10,743 nucleotides of DNA. Source: an uncultured Alistipes sp. (lineage in GTDB: Bacteria; Bacteroidota; Bacteroidia; Bacteroidales; Rikenellaceae). The DNA lies in contig CAMWGZ010000024.1 of the NCBI GenBank assembly GCA_947173915.1, positions 1 through 10,743 on the forward strand. Reading direction: 5' to 3'. Position 1 is the stretch's first letter, and every line of letters starts with the position of its first letter. The translations under genes and the position numbers were made by a program. Below the pieces are notes generated by a model. That model searched no databases. It was not told the DNA's origin and saw nothing but the letters and a program-made list of their open reading frames with translations. Shown piece after piece: positions 1-6,870 of the stretch.

Positions 1-16
1 CGCAGGAGGAGCCTCG

Positions 17-58
17 AATGCGGTCGGCCGGACCACCCCGGGGCAAACGGCCCGCATT
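17..58. repeat. Imperfect inverted repeat upstream of the xerC promoter
   Basis: AATGCGG at 17-23 is complementary to CCGCATT at 52-58. After a 3-base bulge (24-26), four more pairs form between 27-30 and 48-51. The loop contains the palindrome CCCCGGGG (36-43). It could be the end of the transcript of a gene lying left of the window, but no T run follows it on the + strand, so it does not look like a standard intrinsic terminator. No coding sequence is supported in bases 1-108. Confidence 0.35.
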
Positions 59-73
59 ATCGCCCCGTCCGAC

Positions 74-104
74 TTGCCGCGCTTGCCATAATCCCCTATC
101 TTTG
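74..104 (+). promoter_or_regulatory. Bacteroidetes-type promoter of xerC, probably giving a leaderless mRNA
   Basis: TTG at 74-76 and TATCTTTG at 97-104 are separated by 20 bases. This matches the Bacteroidetes primary-sigma consensus, a TTG box followed about 19-21 bases later by TAnnTTTG, with no mismatch in the fixed positions. The start codon of xerC is at 109, only four bases after the -7 box. Transcription should therefore start at or within a few bases of the ATG, leaving essentially no 5' untranslated region and no room for a ribosome binding site. The start point itself is inferred. Confidence 0.8.
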
Positions 105-108
105 CCTC

Positions 109-1020
109 ATGCTTGAAGAGTTTCTGAAATACCTGACCTCCGAACGGCGGTTCTCGCCGCTGACCGTGAGCAACTACCGCCGCGACGTGGAGCGGTTCCT
201 CGGCTGGCTCGAAGCGCAGGGCCGCCCGAGCGATCCGGCCGCGATCTCGATCGACGACCTACGCGCCTGGATCGTCCGCCGCAGCGAGCAGGGCATCGGC
301 GCCGCCTCGATCACCCGGGAGCTCTCCTCGCTGCGCAGCTACTTCCACTACCTCCTGCGCCGGGAGTACATCCGCAAGGAGCCGCTCTGCGGCCTGCACG
401 CCCTGAAAGCGCCGAAGCGGCTCCCCTCCTTCGTCCCCACCTCGCGCATGGAGACGCTCCTCGACCGCACGGACCGGGAGAGCCGCGGCGACTCTCTGGA
501 CGAGGTGCGCGATGCGCTCATCGTCCAGCTCTTTTACAGCTGCGGCCTGCGGCTCGCGGAGCTGGTCGCCATCGACCGCGACGACTTCACGGGCGACTAT
601 GCGGCGCTCAAGGTGCGCGGCAAGGGCGACAAGGAGCGCCTCATTCCGATCCTCCGCCCCGTGCGTCAAAAAATTTTACACTACCTGGATGTCATCGCGC
701 GGCAAAGTATTTGCATTTCTCAGGAAAAAGCACTATTTTTAACACAGGAAGGAAGGAGAATCTCCCGCAGCACCGTCTATCGCATCGTGAAGCGGCAGTT
801 GCGGCAAAGCGGCATCCAGGGCAAGACCAGCCCCCACGTGCTGCGCCACACCTTCGCCACGGAGCTGCTCAACAACGGAGCCGACATGCGCGAAATACAG
901 GAGCTGCTGGGGCACGCCTCCCTCAAGGCGACGCAGGTCTATACGCACAACAGCATCGACCGCCTGCAGGAGATCTACTCCAAGGCCCATCCGCGTGAAA
1001 AAGGAAAGGAAAAGAGATGA
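109..1020 (+). CDS. xerC: Tyrosine recombinase, XerC/XerD type
   Basis: This is a 303-residue site-specific recombinase. Xer proteins cut and rejoin DNA at dif-like sites through a 3'-phosphotyrosine link and resolve chromosome dimers at division. The N-terminal half (about 1-88) is the helical core-binding domain. The catalytic domain (about 108-290) has all the signature residues: R148 in GLRLAEL, K172 in RGKGDKER, H243 and R246 in HVLRHTFA, H269 in LLGHASL and nucleophile Y278 in TQVYTH. Length and motifs fit an intact housekeeping Xer enzyme rather than a longer phage or conjugative-element integrase. The start at 109 is fixed by the promoter four bases upstream. hpf follows 69 bp after the stop. 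One oddity is an A/T-rich patch with atypical codons at about 667-765. The recombinase could also act on other sites, but nothing here shows invertible DNA. XerC and XerD cannot be told apart from this alone. Confidence 0.9.
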   Translation: MLEEFLKYLTSERRFSPLTVSNYRRDVERFLGWLEAQGRPSDPAAISIDDLRAWIVRRSEQGIGAASITRELSSLRSYFHYLLRREYIRKEPLCGLHALKAPKRLPSFVPTSRMETLLDRTDRESRGDSLDEVRDALIVQLFYSCGLRLAELVAIDRDDFTGDYAALKVRGKGDKERLIPILRPVRQKILHYLDVIARQSICISQEKALFLTQEGRRISRSTVYRIVKRQLRQSGIQGKTSPHVLRHTFATELLNNGADMREIQELLGHASLKATQVYTHNSIDRLQEIYSKAHPREKGKEKR

Positions 1021-1089
1021 AAAAATCCGCGCCCGCCGCGCCGCAACGTACCGTGCGGGCAGGATACGAACTTAATAAACTTTATTATT

Positions 1090-1383
1090 ATGAACGTACA
1101 GATTCAATCCGTGAAATTCGATGCCGACAGAAAGTTGGTCGAATTCGTAGAGCACAAAATGAGTAAGCTCGACCGCTTCGCCGAGCGCGCCATCGGTGCC
1201 GACGTCATACTGAAGCTCGACAAGGACCTCGAACAGGGCAACAAGGTGGCGACGATCAATCTCCACGTTCCGGGCGACGATCTGGTCGCCGAGAGTCGGG
1301 GCAAGAGCTTCGAAGAGGCGGTCGATACCGCGATCGAGGCGCTCAAGCGGCAGATCGAACGCTTCAAAGGCAAAATGGAGTAG
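1090..1383 (+). CDS. hpf: Ribosome hibernation-promoting factor, short form (HPF/RaiA/YfiA family)
   Basis: This 97-residue protein starts MNVQIQSVKF. The family binds the decoding region of the 30S subunit when growth slows, blocks mRNA and tRNA, and stabilises idle ribosomes. The expected beta-alpha-beta-beta-beta-alpha layout is visible: strand 1-10, a helix with VEFVEHKMSKLDRF at about 15-29, strands at about 35-42, 50-58 and 63-68, and a long basic C-terminal helix with AVDTAIEALKRQIERFK. The length is that of the short form, without the dimerisation domain of long HPF. The start region is A/T rich (ACTTTATTATT before the ATG) without a Shine-Dalgarno sequence. The gene ends in tandem stops, TAG then TAA. 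The 69-bp gap after xerC contains a small hairpin (CCGCA at 1041-1045 with TGCGG at 1054-1058) and no convincing promoter box, so co-transcription with xerC is possible but unproven. Confidence 0.9.
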   Translation: MNVQIQSVKFDADRKLVEFVEHKMSKLDRFAERAIGADVILKLDKDLEQGNKVATINLHVPGDDLVAESRGKSFEEAVDTAIEALKRQIERFKGKME

Positions 1384-1603
1384 TAATCCGCAGAGGGCGG
1401 ACCGAAGTCCGGGTCCCTCCCGGCAGGGCGCGTGTCCTCCGCATGCACGGCTCGCCGGCTCCGCTCCCGCAGCAAAGGCTGCCAAGAAAAACCTCCCCGG
1501 GGAAAATTCCCCGGGGAGGTTTTTCTTGACACGGCTCCCGGATTCCGGCGCATCCCTCCCGGACTCCCGCCGGAATGTTGCGACCCGGCCGCACCCGCCG
1601 CGG
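1384..1603. other. Gene-free boundary between hpf and the pilus operon
   Basis: This 220-bp stretch lies between the convergent ends of hpf and the tip-protein gene. Besides the bidirectional terminator at 1484-1527 it holds a small hairpin (GCAGC at 1469-1473 with GCTGC at 1478-1482) and a 9-bp inverted repeat (ATTCCGGCG at 1542-1550, CGCCGGAAT at 1568-1576) with no T run. The short open frames crossing it overlap the terminator stem and lack any protein-like signature, so I do not call a gene. No tRNA is present. Confidence 0.75.
1484..1527. terminator. Bidirectional intrinsic terminator shared by hpf and the pilus operon
   Basis: Bases 1484-1504 are exactly complementary to 1507-1527. The realistic fold is a roughly 19-bp stem with a short A/T loop. 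The GC core is CCTCCCCGGGG. It is flanked on the left by AAGAAAAA and on the right by TTTTTCTT, so each strand reads a GC stem followed by a T run. It lies 100 bp past the hpf stop and 76 bp past the stop of the last pilus gene, which is where both converging transcripts should end. Confidence 0.93.
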
Positions 1604-4441
1604 CTAATTGTCGATCCGCCTCAGGAAGCAGGCATCGGATTGCAGCAGATCCGGATTGGCACCGTCATAGTACTGTCCCCCGCCCGTACCGTCCGCCTTG
1701 GTCTCGTAAACGTGCTGGGAGCCATATGATTCGAATCCGAAGGTCATGTAGTTGATATCGAATCCCCAGTGCTTGTTCGCCGCCCGTTTGCCGTACCAAT
1801 AAACCGCGCCGGGTTCCCGGTACAGCTCGTAAAGACAGGGCAGATTGATCGCAGTCGCATAAGGCATCTCGTCGGTACGGTTGGCATATTTGAGCACGCC
1901 GTACCGCAGAGGACTCGTAACACGGTTGTCATCGTCCCTGTACTGCCTGCGGCCGTTTCCCGTATTGCCGATCGGGAAGAAGAGAAAGTTCCCCGTCTGT
2001 TTGTCGCAGATGAAGCAGCCGCGCATTCCCCGCTCCTGCCCCTCCTGGGTATAGGTGTTGGTTTCGTCGTTACTGTCGAGCGTACGCTCGCACTCGTCGC
2101 CGTAACATACGCCGTAATAACGAGTGTACTTATCGACATTGGTAAGATCCATCCAGTCGTCGTACTCGGCCACGCGGGCTCCTCCCGCAGTCATCGTCGC
2201 GTCGGTAAATCCCGCCGGATCGGTCGGGATATCCTTGAACACCGCCGAAGAGACATTGCCCTGCGTGTCGTACACGTCGAAACTGCTCCAGAAAGCCTGC
2301 TGCTGAAATCCGTAGCCCTCCTTCAGGTTGTTCGACGACAGAATCGCCCGGGTCGAGCAGCCGAACTTGAACATCGACCCCTCGAGCAGCGGATTGGCCG
2401 CATCCTTGCCGCTCCACTCCACATTGGTCATGTGCCAGTTGCGTCCGCCCATCGGCACCGTGCCGATTCCCTGGCTGACCAGAATCACGTGCGAACAGGT
2501 CTCGTTGTGGAACTTGATCTCGATCCGCCCGAAGCGGCTGCCGCCCGCATAGGTCGAGGCCGGACGGTAGTCGAACTCCACCTTCGAACCGGTGCCGCCC
2601 CGCACCGGACCCGTACCCCATTCGCTCTCCTCCGTATCCTTGATCTGGATCCAGTCGCCGTCCAGCACGGTAGCGGTCCAGGGACCATCGGAAGTTACCT
2701 CCTCGAACTCCGTCGCGACGGTCGGATTGGAGTTGGTGTTCATCAGCGTGACGCGGAACGGCTTGGTCGAATCGCCCTTCCGCCAGATCCCCTTCGGGTT
2801 TACCAGACGGCGCACCTGAATGACATCGATCGTCTCCTCGATCGAACTGCCGTCGGCAAGCACCGCCGTCAGCTTCACGCGGGCGTAGCGCCGCCGGCCG
2901 ACGTAGTAGTTGTTGCCGGAGAAGCCGGAACCGAGGTTCATCGGCCGCGTATAGACCGGCACCTCGAAGCGGTAGTACTCGTCGGTCTGTTCGCTGGGTG
3001 CGGCAAAGGTCTTCTCTCCGGTATATTCCGTGAAACGATCGGCCAGAGCCGTCTTGTTGATGAGATCCAGCGAGAGGAATCCGTTCCTCAGGTCGGAATT
3101 CGTCGTGTTGTACTTATGGTCGTAATAGCCCCAGTCGTTGCGCACGATCTCGGCCTTCAGCTCCTTTACCGAGGTAATATTCTTGTCGTAATATACCGTG
3201 ACGGGAATCCGCAGCTCCTGATTGGAGAGATAGGAGATATACATGGGGTCCGGCACCACGATCTCGGGCGGCTTGGGCACGTAGTCGTACTCGATATGCC
3301 AGTCGGGATCGTTGGCATCGTGCTTGAAGACGAGCGTTACCTTGTAGTGGGTGTTGCGCTCGGCGTTGAAGTCGTCGATCATGTTCTTGCCCAGCATGCA
3401 GCGATAGATAATGTTGCCGTAGGAGGGACGGTCGGACGAGGAGTTCACGTAATACCCCTTCACTTCGAGGTAGGTGCCGCACAGCACGTTGTCCTTGCTG
3501 TCGAAATTCTGGTACTTGTGCTTGTCGGGGTGTATTCCCTGCATGTTCTCGTAGAAGAAGAGCGAGGGGGCGGCGTTGGCATGATTGCCGTAGGTGTTGG
3601 CACCCCGTCCGCAGGAGATGCGCGGCCACTCTTCGAAATTGTCGCCCTTGCCGAAAAGCAGCATGTCGCCCTCTTCGATGAGCTGCTCCTGGCTGTCCGG
3701 ACGGTTGTCGTTGATGAGCGTGCAGGTGGTCGGAATATCCCGGATCTGCGCCGACTTGAGATAAATGTAGATATTATCGTTCATCGCGCTGGCATCGAAA
3801 GCCACCGTTACCTTCGAGGCCGCACGGCGTATCCAGGAGTGGAGCGTGACATCCGCCCGGTCGATCGCCACCGGCTGGGCCTCGCCCCGGGCATAGGCCG
3901 TATCCTCGCTCGTGCTGAAATAGCCGGACATCTGGGCATTGGCCGCAATCCGGTCCGGATTCCACGTCAGCACGATGGACTTGAAGTCGCTTTCGGACAA
4001 GATGCGCTCGTCGCCGGTCAGGTCGCCGACATTGGCGACGGCGTAGATGCGGTACTTTCCGTAGGGTATCTTGCATTGCAGCGTCGCATGCTGCGTGACG
4101 GTCTCCTGCTCCTCCTCCGGCAGCTGGTCATCGACCGGCCGCTTCTGGTCGGTTATCGTCAGCTGCTCCTTGGTAAAATAGCTCTTCCCGGCACAGGTGC
4201 CGTCGGTGCGATACCAGACCACGCAGAGATCCTCGATCGACCCGATCAGGTCGCCCTTCTCGCTGCGGGTCCCGCCCAGGGCGGCTCCGCCCAGCGGCCG
4301 GAACGTGACGTTCAGCGACACGGTGCTCTCCCCGCTGCCGTACGGACCTCCGTCCGCCTCCAAATCGTCCTTCAGGCAGGAGGTAAGGCCGCCCGTCAGA
4401 AGGGCCGCCGCCAGAATAACATACAATATTTTGCTCTTCAT
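1604..4441 (-). CDS. Multidomain fimbrial lipoprotein, DUF4906-like; candidate pilus tip adhesin
   Basis: This 945-residue protein is encoded by the last gene of the operon. A lipoprotein signal (MKSKILYVILAAALL) ends in LTSC, with C22 as the lipidation site. An N-terminal fimbrillin-like region (about 40-390) carries TR-S at R59, a plausible Arg-protease site, and ends in the NTHYKVTLVFKHDAND...WHIEYDY block that I recall from DUF4906-type proteins. An Ig-like region (about 395-545) follows. A BACON-like beta-sandwich (about 550-660) comes next, ending CSHVILVSQG. The C-terminal part (about 665-945) has FLFFPIGN, LPCLYELYREPGAVYWYGK, WGFDINYMTFGF and a final SDACFLRRIDN, and resembles C-type-lectin-like or FISUMP-like modules. 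In Mfa/Fim operons, large distal subunits sit at the fibre tip and bind partners, so adhesin is the inferred role; no ligand can be read. I chose the ATG at 4441 over a GTG at 4450 because it begins the signal peptide. The stop is TAG. Confidence 0.82.
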   Translation of the reverse strand: MKSKILYVILAAALLTGGLTSCLKDDLEADGGPYGSGESTVSLNVTFRPLGGAALGGTRSEKGDLIGSIEDLCVVWYRTDGTCAGKSYFTKEQLTITDQKRPVDDQLPEEEQETVTQHATLQCKIPYGKYRIYAVANVGDLTGDERILSESDFKSIVLTWNPDRIAANAQMSGYFSTSEDTAYARGEAQPVAIDRADVTLHSWIRRAASKVTVAFDASAMNDNIYIYLKSAQIRDIPTTCTLINDNRPDSQEQLIEEGDMLLFGKGDNFEEWPRISCGRGANTYGNHANAAPSLFFYENMQGIHPDKHKYQNFDSKDNVLCGTYLEVKGYYVNSSSDRPSYGNIIYRCMLGKNMIDDFNAERNTHYKVTLVFKHDANDPDWHIEYDYVPKPPEIVVPDPMYISYLSNQELRIPVTVYYDKNITSVKELKAEIVRNDWGYYDHKYNTTNSDLRNGFLSLDLINKTALADRFTEYTGEKTFAAPSEQTDEYYRFEVPVYTRPMNLGSGFSGNNYYVGRRRYARVKLTAVLADGSSIEETIDVIQVRRLVNPKGIWRKGDSTKPFRVTLMNTNSNPTVATEFEEVTSDGPWTATVLDGDWIQIKDTEESEWGTGPVRGGTGSKVEFDYRPASTYAGGSRFGRIEIKFHNETCSHVILVSQGIGTVPMGGRNWHMTNVEWSGKDAANPLLEGSMFKFGCSTRAILSSNNLKEGYGFQQQAFWSSFDVYDTQGNVSSAVFKDIPTDPAGFTDATMTAGGARVAEYDDWMDLTNVDKYTRYYGVCYGDECERTLDSNDETNTYTQEGQERGMRGCFICDKQTGNFLFFPIGNTGNGRRQYRDDDNRVTSPLRYGVLKYANRTDEMPYATAINLPCLYELYREPGAVYWYGKRAANKHWGFDINYMTFGFESYGSQHVYETKADGTGGGQYYDGANPDLLQSDACFLRRIDN

Positions 4442-4452
4442 ACCTCGCACGA

Positions 4453-5619
4453 TTAGTTATCCTCCGGATCGTTCGGATCCTTCGGCTCCTCCCCGAATCC
4501 GGGACGAAGGTCCCAAATGTCGTAGGGATAGACATCCACCGAAATCGCGGGTTCGGCAAACTCCTCGGATTTCGACAGATTGAATCGGTAATAACAGTTG
4601 CGCCGCACATCGAAAGGATCCCCCACCCGGCTGCCGGTCGGAGGATCGTTGTAGTATTTGAACTCCACGGGGTACTCCTTGTCGGTGCGCTCCTCGAACT
4701 TTACCACGATCCGGGCGGCATCGGCTGCTCTTTTGCCCTCCGCATCCGCGTTCCGGTGTTCGGGCAGGTAGATCTCGAAGCTGCCGTCCGAGAGTTTGCG
4801 GAAGCCGATCGAAGCCTCTTCGACCGCCCCCTCCACGACGTGCACCCGATCGACATAATCGGACGCATGGTCGCCCTTGACGTAATCCCCCTCGACATAC
4901 ACACCCTCCGGCGCGCAGTATCCCGTCCGGTTGTAACGCTGCAACTTTACCTCCTTGAGGGTCCATCCTTTGGCCGGGCCGATGACTTTGACTTTCGCCA
5001 TCGCCCGCAGCAAGTGGATCGTGCCCAGATAGGTCGCCGTCTGCGGGCGGAAGTCCACCCCTTCGCACAGCCGCACCCCGTACATCGGAATCGGCGTGCT
5101 CTCCGAACACACGAAGGGCGGAGTGTAGTCATATCTGCTCCCGGCGGCCGTACAGACATCCTCGATCGTGGTCTCGCCCGCCACCAGCGCCTCGGGATAG
5201 GCGGGCCAGTTGGCCAGCACGACCACCTTGAAATCCCGGGGCAGGCGGCTGTCGAGCCGTCCGATTACCTCATAGAGCTTCGACCGCACCGGATCGTCGC
5301 CCAGCGGGATGAAGTCCTGCTGCCGGAAGGAGGCGAGGTATCTGTTCTCCGTATCGAAGAAGAGAACGCGGTAGTTCTTGTGCGCTATGTCGATATAATT
5401 CTCGAAATCGACCTCCGAGGCATCATCGTAATCGCCCGGAGGTGTCGTCCGGGTAGCCTCCGTCTCGCCCAGCGCGATGCGGAAACCCACCCGCACCTGC
5501 TCCGGCTCCTGAGATTCGATCTCCGGGTCGCGCTCCTTGTCGCACGAAGCTACCAGCACCGACGCAAGCAGCGCGACGATACCCATCGCATAACGTGGTA
5601 TGAATCCGTACATACTCAT
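4453..5619 (-). CDS. Fimbrillin-like minor pilus subunit, lipoprotein
   Basis: This 388-residue secreted lipoprotein has a hydrophobic segment at 11-23 and lipobox VASC with C26. R57 in ATRTTPP lies 31 residues after the lipid Cys, the same spacing as in the major pilin of this operon. That suggests the same protease trims it before polymerisation. Family-like blocks follow: YRVLFFDTENRYL (83-95), FKVVVLANWPAYP (130-142), IPMYGVRL (177-184), YLGTIHLLRAMAKVKV (197-212), RNCYYRFNLSK (340-350) and the C-terminal ISVDVYPYDIWDLRPGFG (359-376). Together these match the two-domain FimA/Mfa-type pilin plan. It lies 39 bp after the anchor gene and 11 bp before the tip gene, the position of accessory subunits such as Mfa3 or FimC in P. 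gingivalis. I infer a connector or minor subunit near the tip. Exact orthology is unclear. A second in-frame ATG six bases on is an alternative start. Confidence 0.8.
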   Translation of the reverse strand: MSMYGFIPRYAMGIVALLASVLVASCDKERDPEIESQEPEQVRVGFRIALGETEATRTTPPGDYDDASEVDFENYIDIAHKNYRVLFFDTENRYLASFRQQDFIPLGDDPVRSKLYEVIGRLDSRLPRDFKVVVLANWPAYPEALVAGETTIEDVCTAAGSRYDYTPPFVCSESTPIPMYGVRLCEGVDFRPQTATYLGTIHLLRAMAKVKVIGPAKGWTLKEVKLQRYNRTGYCAPEGVYVEGDYVKGDHASDYVDRVHVVEGAVEEASIGFRKLSDGSFEIYLPEHRNADAEGKRAADAARIVVKFEERTDKEYPVEFKYYNDPPTGSRVGDPFDVRRNCYYRFNLSKSEEFAEPAISVDVYPYDIWDLRPGFGEEPKDPNDPEDN

Positions 5620-5658
5620 GAAATGCCTTTCGTTCGATTATAAAATTCTGCTATAAAC

Positions 5659-6720
5659 TCACAAAGAAGTATTCTGCATGACCAGTTTCCAGGAGTGGAT
5701 ATTGACGCTCATGCTGACCCAGCGCAGCTGGTCGTCCAGCACGAAAATCAGGCTGTACTCGTCCATACGGTCCAGAAACTCCTGATCGTCCATCGTCTTG
5801 CGGTACTCTCCCTTGACCAGCAGCGCGTAATCGACCAGCGGCACCGAAACCACGGTGCGCCCCGTCTGGTTGTCCGTTACCTTGAGACGCATCTTGTTCG
5901 CCTCGGGGAACGCCTCTTCGGCCGCTCCGGCAGCGAGCGGGGCCATCCTGTCGCGCACCGTCAGCCGCGCCGTCGTCAGCTCGGCGATGACGGCACTGAG
6001 CGACGAAATGTAGTTCGGGTCGTCGCTCTCGATGCCGGCCACACCGCTCTGCGTATGCCAGGCGTAATAGGTCAGCAGCTGGTCGGGCAGCAATTCGTTG
6101 TCCCAGTCCATCGCTCCGTTCTCGGCCGTGATCGCGAACGTGAAGCGCTCCGGATCCATCTGCTCGCCGGAGAGCTGCTGCAACACCACGCGCACGTTGT
6201 TCGTATCCTTCTTGAGCGACAGCGTGTAGGTGTGCACACCCTCCTCCTCGCCGAAGGTCTGCCCCGCGAGGTAGCCGTGGTACAAACGGTCGATATCGCC
6301 GCGCACCTCCGCCTCTGCGGAGGCACCCTGCGTTCGCCGCAGCGTACAGGTCAGCTCCTCCCGCGTCGCGGCATCGGTCGCGATCGGGAACGACCCCTTG
6401 TCGGTCGTTCCGGCCCACGCCAGCAGGTCGTAGGTTCCGGGCGCGACATCGACGGTCATGGCATACTCCTCCGACGCGAGCGCCTCGCCCTGCTCGGTTC
6501 GCTGCCACACGATATTGCCGCTGCCGTCGAGCAGATAGAGCGTAACCGACTCCACCTCGCTCGCGAAAGCATCGGCGAACTTCATATTCCAGTCGTAACG
6601 GAACTTGACGCGGTAGGGTACCGAACAGTCGCCCTCATCCTCGTATATCAGACCGTCGCAGGCGACTCCCAGCGTGCAGAGCACCAACAGCCCCCACACT
6701 CCGCAAACGACTCTCTTCAT
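5659..6720 (-). CDS. mfa2: Mfa2/FimB-family fimbrial anchor lipoprotein
   Basis: This 353-residue protein has a signal peptide ending LGVAC (C21), so it should be lipid-anchored in the outer membrane. The mature start, DCSVPYRVKFRYDWNMKFADAFASEV (31-56, shown only in key blocks: DCS, VKFRYDWNM, ADAF), is the hallmark of the Mfa2/FimB family. Members hold the base of the pilus and limit its length. The chain continues with VDVAPGTYDLLAWAG (91-105), a second beta domain, and ends VNIHSWKLVMQNTSL, closely like the C-terminus of the major pilin. There is no Thr-Arg site near its N-terminus, unlike the other three subunits. That fits an anchor which keeps its own strand and is not cleaved. I chose the ATG at 6720 because it begins MKRVVCGVWGLL; an upstream in-frame ATG at 6738 adds six poorly fitting residues. 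A 150-bp gap separates it from the pilin gene, the largest gap in the operon. The stop is TGA. Confidence 0.9.
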   Translation of the reverse strand: MKRVVCGVWGLLVLCTLGVACDGLIYEDEGDCSVPYRVKFRYDWNMKFADAFASEVESVTLYLLDGSGNIVWQRTEQGEALASEEYAMTVDVAPGTYDLLAWAGTTDKGSFPIATDAATREELTCTLRRTQGASAEAEVRGDIDRLYHGYLAGQTFGEEEGVHTYTLSLKKDTNNVRVVLQQLSGEQMDPERFTFAITAENGAMDWDNELLPDQLLTYYAWHTQSGVAGIESDDPNYISSLSAVIAELTTARLTVRDRMAPLAAGAAEEAFPEANKMRLKVTDNQTGRTVVSVPLVDYALLVKGEYRKTMDDQEFLDRMDEYSLIFVLDDQLRWVSMSVNIHSWKLVMQNTSL

Positions 6721-6870
6721 GCAAGACAATAACTCCATGACTATGACATGCTACTCTTTTAAAATCTTCCGGACCGGCACCCCGCGCCTGTCCGAAATCC
6801 CCGAAGCGAACGTCCTTCCGGCCGGAAGGACGTTACGCTCCGAAGCTGTCGTAACTAATTGAACCGGGGG
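6721..6870 (-). other. Intercistronic region between major pilin and anchor genes
   Basis: This 150-bp gap is far wider than the other four in the operon (11-39 bp). Its main content is the strong palindrome at 6809-6834. I see no TAnnTTTG box with a correctly spaced TTG on the - strand, so there is no clear separate promoter for mfa2. The stretch just before mfa2 is A/T richer (TTTTAAAA near 6758-6765), consistent with a translation start region. Confidence 0.6.
6806..6838 (-). repeat. Strong GC-rich hairpin after the major pilin gene
   Basis: Bases 6809-6834 form a perfect 26-bp palindrome: AACGTCCTTCC, a central GGCC, then GGAAGGACGTT. Folded, this is an 11-bp stem with a 4-base loop. Three more pairs (6806-6808 with 6836-6838) extend it across a single bulged base. 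It begins about 35 bases after the mfa1 stop in the direction of transcription. No T run follows on the - strand, so it is not a standard terminator. Likely roles are blocking 3' exonucleases to stabilise pilin mRNA, partial attenuation, or protein binding. Confidence 0.75.

Noticed and set aside
109..1020. The recombinase as integrase of a mobile element carrying the pilus genes
   Set aside because: Its size and motifs are those of chromosomal Xer enzymes. It is paired with hpf, and no direct repeats, attachment sites or tRNA ends were found around the pilus operon.
1526..1755. Short + strand frames crossing the terminator into the tip-protein gene
   Set aside because: They read through the terminator stem and the antisense of the tip gene, and show no protein-like pattern.
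1769..4456. An 895-codon open frame on the + strand, opposite the tip-protein gene
   Set aside because: It is antisense to a gene with a clear lipoprotein signal and domains. Its product is rich in R, V, G and H, with no signal or motif, as expected from the complement of GC-rich codons. Comparable long antisense frames lie opposite the other pilus genes.
6721..6738. A promoter directly before mfa2 (TTGTCTTGC next to the ATG)
   Set aside because: It resembles the leaderless xerC arrangement only loosely. Two fixed positions of TAnnTTTG are wrong, so a promoter call is not supported.
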